Source: Lentzea atacamensis (GTDB lineage Bacteria > Actinomycetota > Actinomycetes > Mycobacteriales > Pseudonocardiaceae). From it: a stretch of DNA of 64,000 nt. This document shows positions 62,434 to 64,000 of this stretch, one piece after another. The notes under the pieces are model-generated. The model did not search any database, had not been told where the DNA came from, and saw nothing but the letters and a program-made list of their open reading frames with translations. The DNA is taken from contig NZ_QLTT01000001.1 of assembly GCF_003269295.1 (NCBI RefSeq), positions 1,507,635 through 1,571,634 of the forward strand, given 5' to 3'. The stretch's first letter is position 1. Each line of letters begins with the position of its first letter. The translations under genes were made by a program, and so were the position numbers.

Positions 62434-63273
62434 GGCCGCCGACCGCACGAGTGCGGCGACCGCCGGGGAGTGACTGCTGCGCTGCCAGGCGAGCACCGTG
62501 GTGACGTCGGGAGCGTCGACGACGGGCACCGCGACGTGTTCCGGCCACTGCCAGGCGCGGCTCGAAGCGGGGATGACGAGCAGGCACTTGCCCAGCGCCA
62601 CGAGCTGAGCGAGCTGCGACTGGGTGCGGACCTCCGGCCCCGGCCCGTCGGGATACGTCCCGTCGAGCCGGGGCCAGCGGGCGATCGGCAGGCCCGGCAC
62701 GTCGCTGACCTCCGCCAGCGTGAGCTGATCGCGGGCCGCCAGCGGATGCGCCGCCGGCAGGATCACGACCTGGCCCTCGACGCGGAGGTCCGCGGTGTCG
62801 AACCCGGCGAGATCGTCGTACGGGCGATGCATGAGTGCCACGTCGGCCTGCCCGTCGCGCAGCCGGTGTGCCTGCTCGCCGACCTCGCACAGCAGCACCT
62901 CGACCGGTGGCGCACCGGGTTCGCCCGCCAGCGCGTCGAGGAGCCGCCGCAGCAGCTCGTGGGACGCCCCCGCCTTCGTGACGAGCACCAGCGGTCGCTT
63001 CGGATCACCGGCCCGGCGCGTCCGGCGCTCAGCGGCGGCGACGGCGTCCAGCGCGGCTCTGGCCTCGCGCAGCAGCACCCGGCCGGCGTCGGTGAGCGCC
63101 GCTCCCCTGCGGTCCCGGTCCAGGAGCTGGACCCCGAGCCGGCGCTCCAGCAGGCGAATCGCGCGTGAGAGCGGCGGCTGGGCGATCCCGAGCCGGTCGG
63201 CGGCACGTCCGAAGTGCAGTTCCTCCGCGACGGCGACGAAATACCTGAGCTCGCGGGTCTCGAGATCGGCCAC
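62410..63273 (-). CDS. LysR-family transcriptional regulator
   Basis: 287 aa. The N-terminal winged HTH is [50 protein letters not shown], split here across its helices. The effector domain of about 200 residues has [16 protein letters not shown] and [16 protein letters not shown] at 63273. It is divergent from an SDR gene; a 13-bp inverted repeat in the 93-bp spacer, with an ATAC-N7-GTAT centre of the T-N11-A type, is its likely binding site. The probable target is the SDR gene and itself. Confidence 0.93.
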   Translation of the reverse strand: MADLETRELRYFVAVAEELHFGRAADRLGIAQPPLSRAIRLLERRLGVQLLDRDRRGAALTDAGRVLLREARAALDAVAAAERRTRRAGDPKRPLVLVTKAGASHELLRRLLDALAGEPGAPPVEVLLCEVGEQAHRLRDGQADVALMHRPYDDLAGFDTADLRVEGQVVILPAAHPLAARDQLTLAEVSDVPGLPIARWPRLDGTYPDGPGPEVRTQSQLAQLVALGKCLLVIPASSRAWQWPEHVAVPVVDAPDVTTVLAWQRSSHSPAVAALVRSAALVADRPA

Positions 63274-63284
63274 CGGACCGAGCC

Positions 63285-63317
63285 TACGCTCTGATACCCG
63301 CTGAGTATCAGAGCGTA
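63285..63317. promoter_or_regulatory. LysR-type operator, 13-bp inverted repeat
   Basis: TACGCTCTGATAC (63285-63297) and its exact reverse complement (63305-63317) flank a 7-nt centre. The core ATAC-N7-GTAT contains the T-N11-A signature of LysR regulators. The position in the divergent spacer, upstream of both starts, supports a shared regulatory site. Confidence 0.8.
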
Positions 63318-63366
63318 CTGAACCGATCTTGGACAGTGAAGGTGCTCCGCGCCGACCATTGATCAG

Positions 63367-64000
63367 GTGAAGGACACGAAGATCGCGCTGGTCACCGGCG
63401 CGAACAAGGGAATCGGTTTCGCCATCGCGCAGGGCCTCGGAGCGCTCGGTTTCGCGGTCGCGGTGGGCGCACGCGACGACGTCCGGTGCAAGGAAGCTGT
63501 CGAACGGCTGCGCGCCACGGGCATCGACGCCTTCGGAGTCGCCCTCGACGTCACCTCCGACGACAGCGTCACCGCGGCAGCAACCGCCATCGAACAGACG
63601 ACCGGACGGCTCGACGTGCTCGTCAACAACGCGGGCATCGGCGGCCGGACCGACGGTGGCGCACAGGACCCGGCGACGCTCGATCTCGACGTCGTCCGCA
63701 CGGTCCTCGACACGAACGTCCTCGGTGTCGTCCGGGTGACGAACGCGCTGCTCCCGCTGCTCCGCCGCGCGACATCGCCCCGCATCGTCAACGTCTCGAG
63801 CAACATGGGCTCGCTGGCACTGCGGACCGGTCCGATCATGGCCGCGTATGCGCCGTCGAAGTCGATGCTCAACAGCCTCACGGTTCAGTACGCGCGCGCA
63901 TTCGCTGACACCGGCATCATCGTGAACGCCTGCTGCCCCGGCTACGTCGCGACCGACTTCACCGGGTTCGCCGGTCTGCGGACACCCGAGCAGGGTGCCG
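63367..64000 (+). CDS. Short-chain dehydrogenase/reductase, 3' truncated by the window
   Basis: At least 211 residues. GTG start at 63367. The cofactor motif is VTGANKGIGFAIA, NNAGIGG follows, the catalytic Ser is in VNVSSNMGSL and the Tyr-x3-Lys in MAAYAPSKSMLN. It resembles carbonyl reductase-like SDRs that prefer NADPH. The frame is open at base 64000. It is likely controlled by the divergent LysR-type regulator. Confidence 0.9.
   Translation, partial: MKDTKIALVTGANKGIGFAIAQGLGALGFAVAVGARDDVRCKEAVERLRATGIDAFGVALDVTSDDSVTAAATAIEQTTGRLDVLVNNAGIGGRTDGGAQDPATLDLDVVRTVLDTNVLGVVRVTNALLPLLRRATSPRIVNVSSNMGSLALRTGPIMAAYAPSKSMLNSLTVQYARAFADTGIIVNACCPGYVATDFTGFAGLRTPEQGA

Overview
The window is about 70% G+C. 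It uses many GTG and TTG starts, has dense 4-nt ATGA/GTGA start-stop overlaps, and carries actinobacterial families throughout (DivIVA-like protein, DrrAB-type exporter, RskA-type anti-sigma factor, NarL-type two-component systems, SEC-C protein, GH64 and GH18 secreted hydrolases). This points to a filamentous soil actinomycete. My guess is the Pseudonocardiaceae (Lentzea/Saccharothrix-like), but that is inference from gene style and not proven here. No tRNA, rRNA, CRISPR array, transposase or phage gene was seen.

Layout. 1-3.8 kb: carbohydrate genes, namely a 5'-truncated GH65 phosphorylase, a zinc sugar/alcohol dehydrogenase and a secreted GH64 beta-1,3-glucanase with a LacI-type operator. 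3.8-5.8 kb: an OmpR/HK two-component system whose Shine-Dalgarno lies in a 15-bp hairpin. 5.9-11.8 kb: a sugar/glycolipid-like locus (epimerase, GT2, TIGR04282 transferase, methyltransferase, membrane-anchored molybdopterin oxidoreductase, small membrane protein) facing a polytopic membrane protein. 11.4-14.9 kb: an ABC exporter divergent from a NarL-type two-component system. 14.9-16.5 kb: two DJ-1-fold genes. 16.6-22.6 kb: an SGNH hydrolase, a short carboxylesterase, an unusual 813-aa protein with an internal duplication and an ADP-ribosyltransferase-like C-terminus, a hotdog protein, a SEC-C protein and a DivIVA-like protein. 22.9-30.1 kb: an MHYT sensor, GNAT, topoisomerase IV (parE-parC) and an alpha/beta hydrolase. 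30.3-35.8 kb: an aminotransferase and a DUF4331-TPR-NicO exporter operon. 35.9-40.1 kb: an orphan anti-sigma factor, a TetR/DrrAB efflux module and an APH-like kinase. 40.2-49 kb: an M28 peptidase, a carboxylesterase, an SBF-type transporter, two MFS genes, a short LLM oxidoreductase and a secreted CBM2-GH18 chitinase. 48.7-54.9 kb: a tightly coupled six-gene branched-chain-type ABC import operon. 55-64 kb: SGNH, DUF4142, DUF1996, a NADAR-like fusion, an alginate lyase-like protein, ilvD, LysR and a truncated SDR.

How it fits together. Secreted polysaccharide-active enzymes (GH64, GH18, alginate lyase-like) recur. At least two carry recognisable carbon-source operators: both have 13/14 matches to the CebR/CelR box, and the chitinase also has a DasR-like dre box placed between its -35 and -10. 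The ABC import operon is preceded by two boxes matching, or nearly matching, the KstR steroid-regulator pattern. Divergent regulator/target pairs (TetR-ABC, LysR-SDR, TCS-ABC) each have inverted repeats in the shared spacer. Nine of eleven convergent gene pairs overlap at their 3' ends.

The strongest candidates for something undescribed are the 813-aa duplicated/ART-like protein, the NADAR fusion, and the ABC operon with its secreted C-terminally anchored partner and KstR-like boxes.
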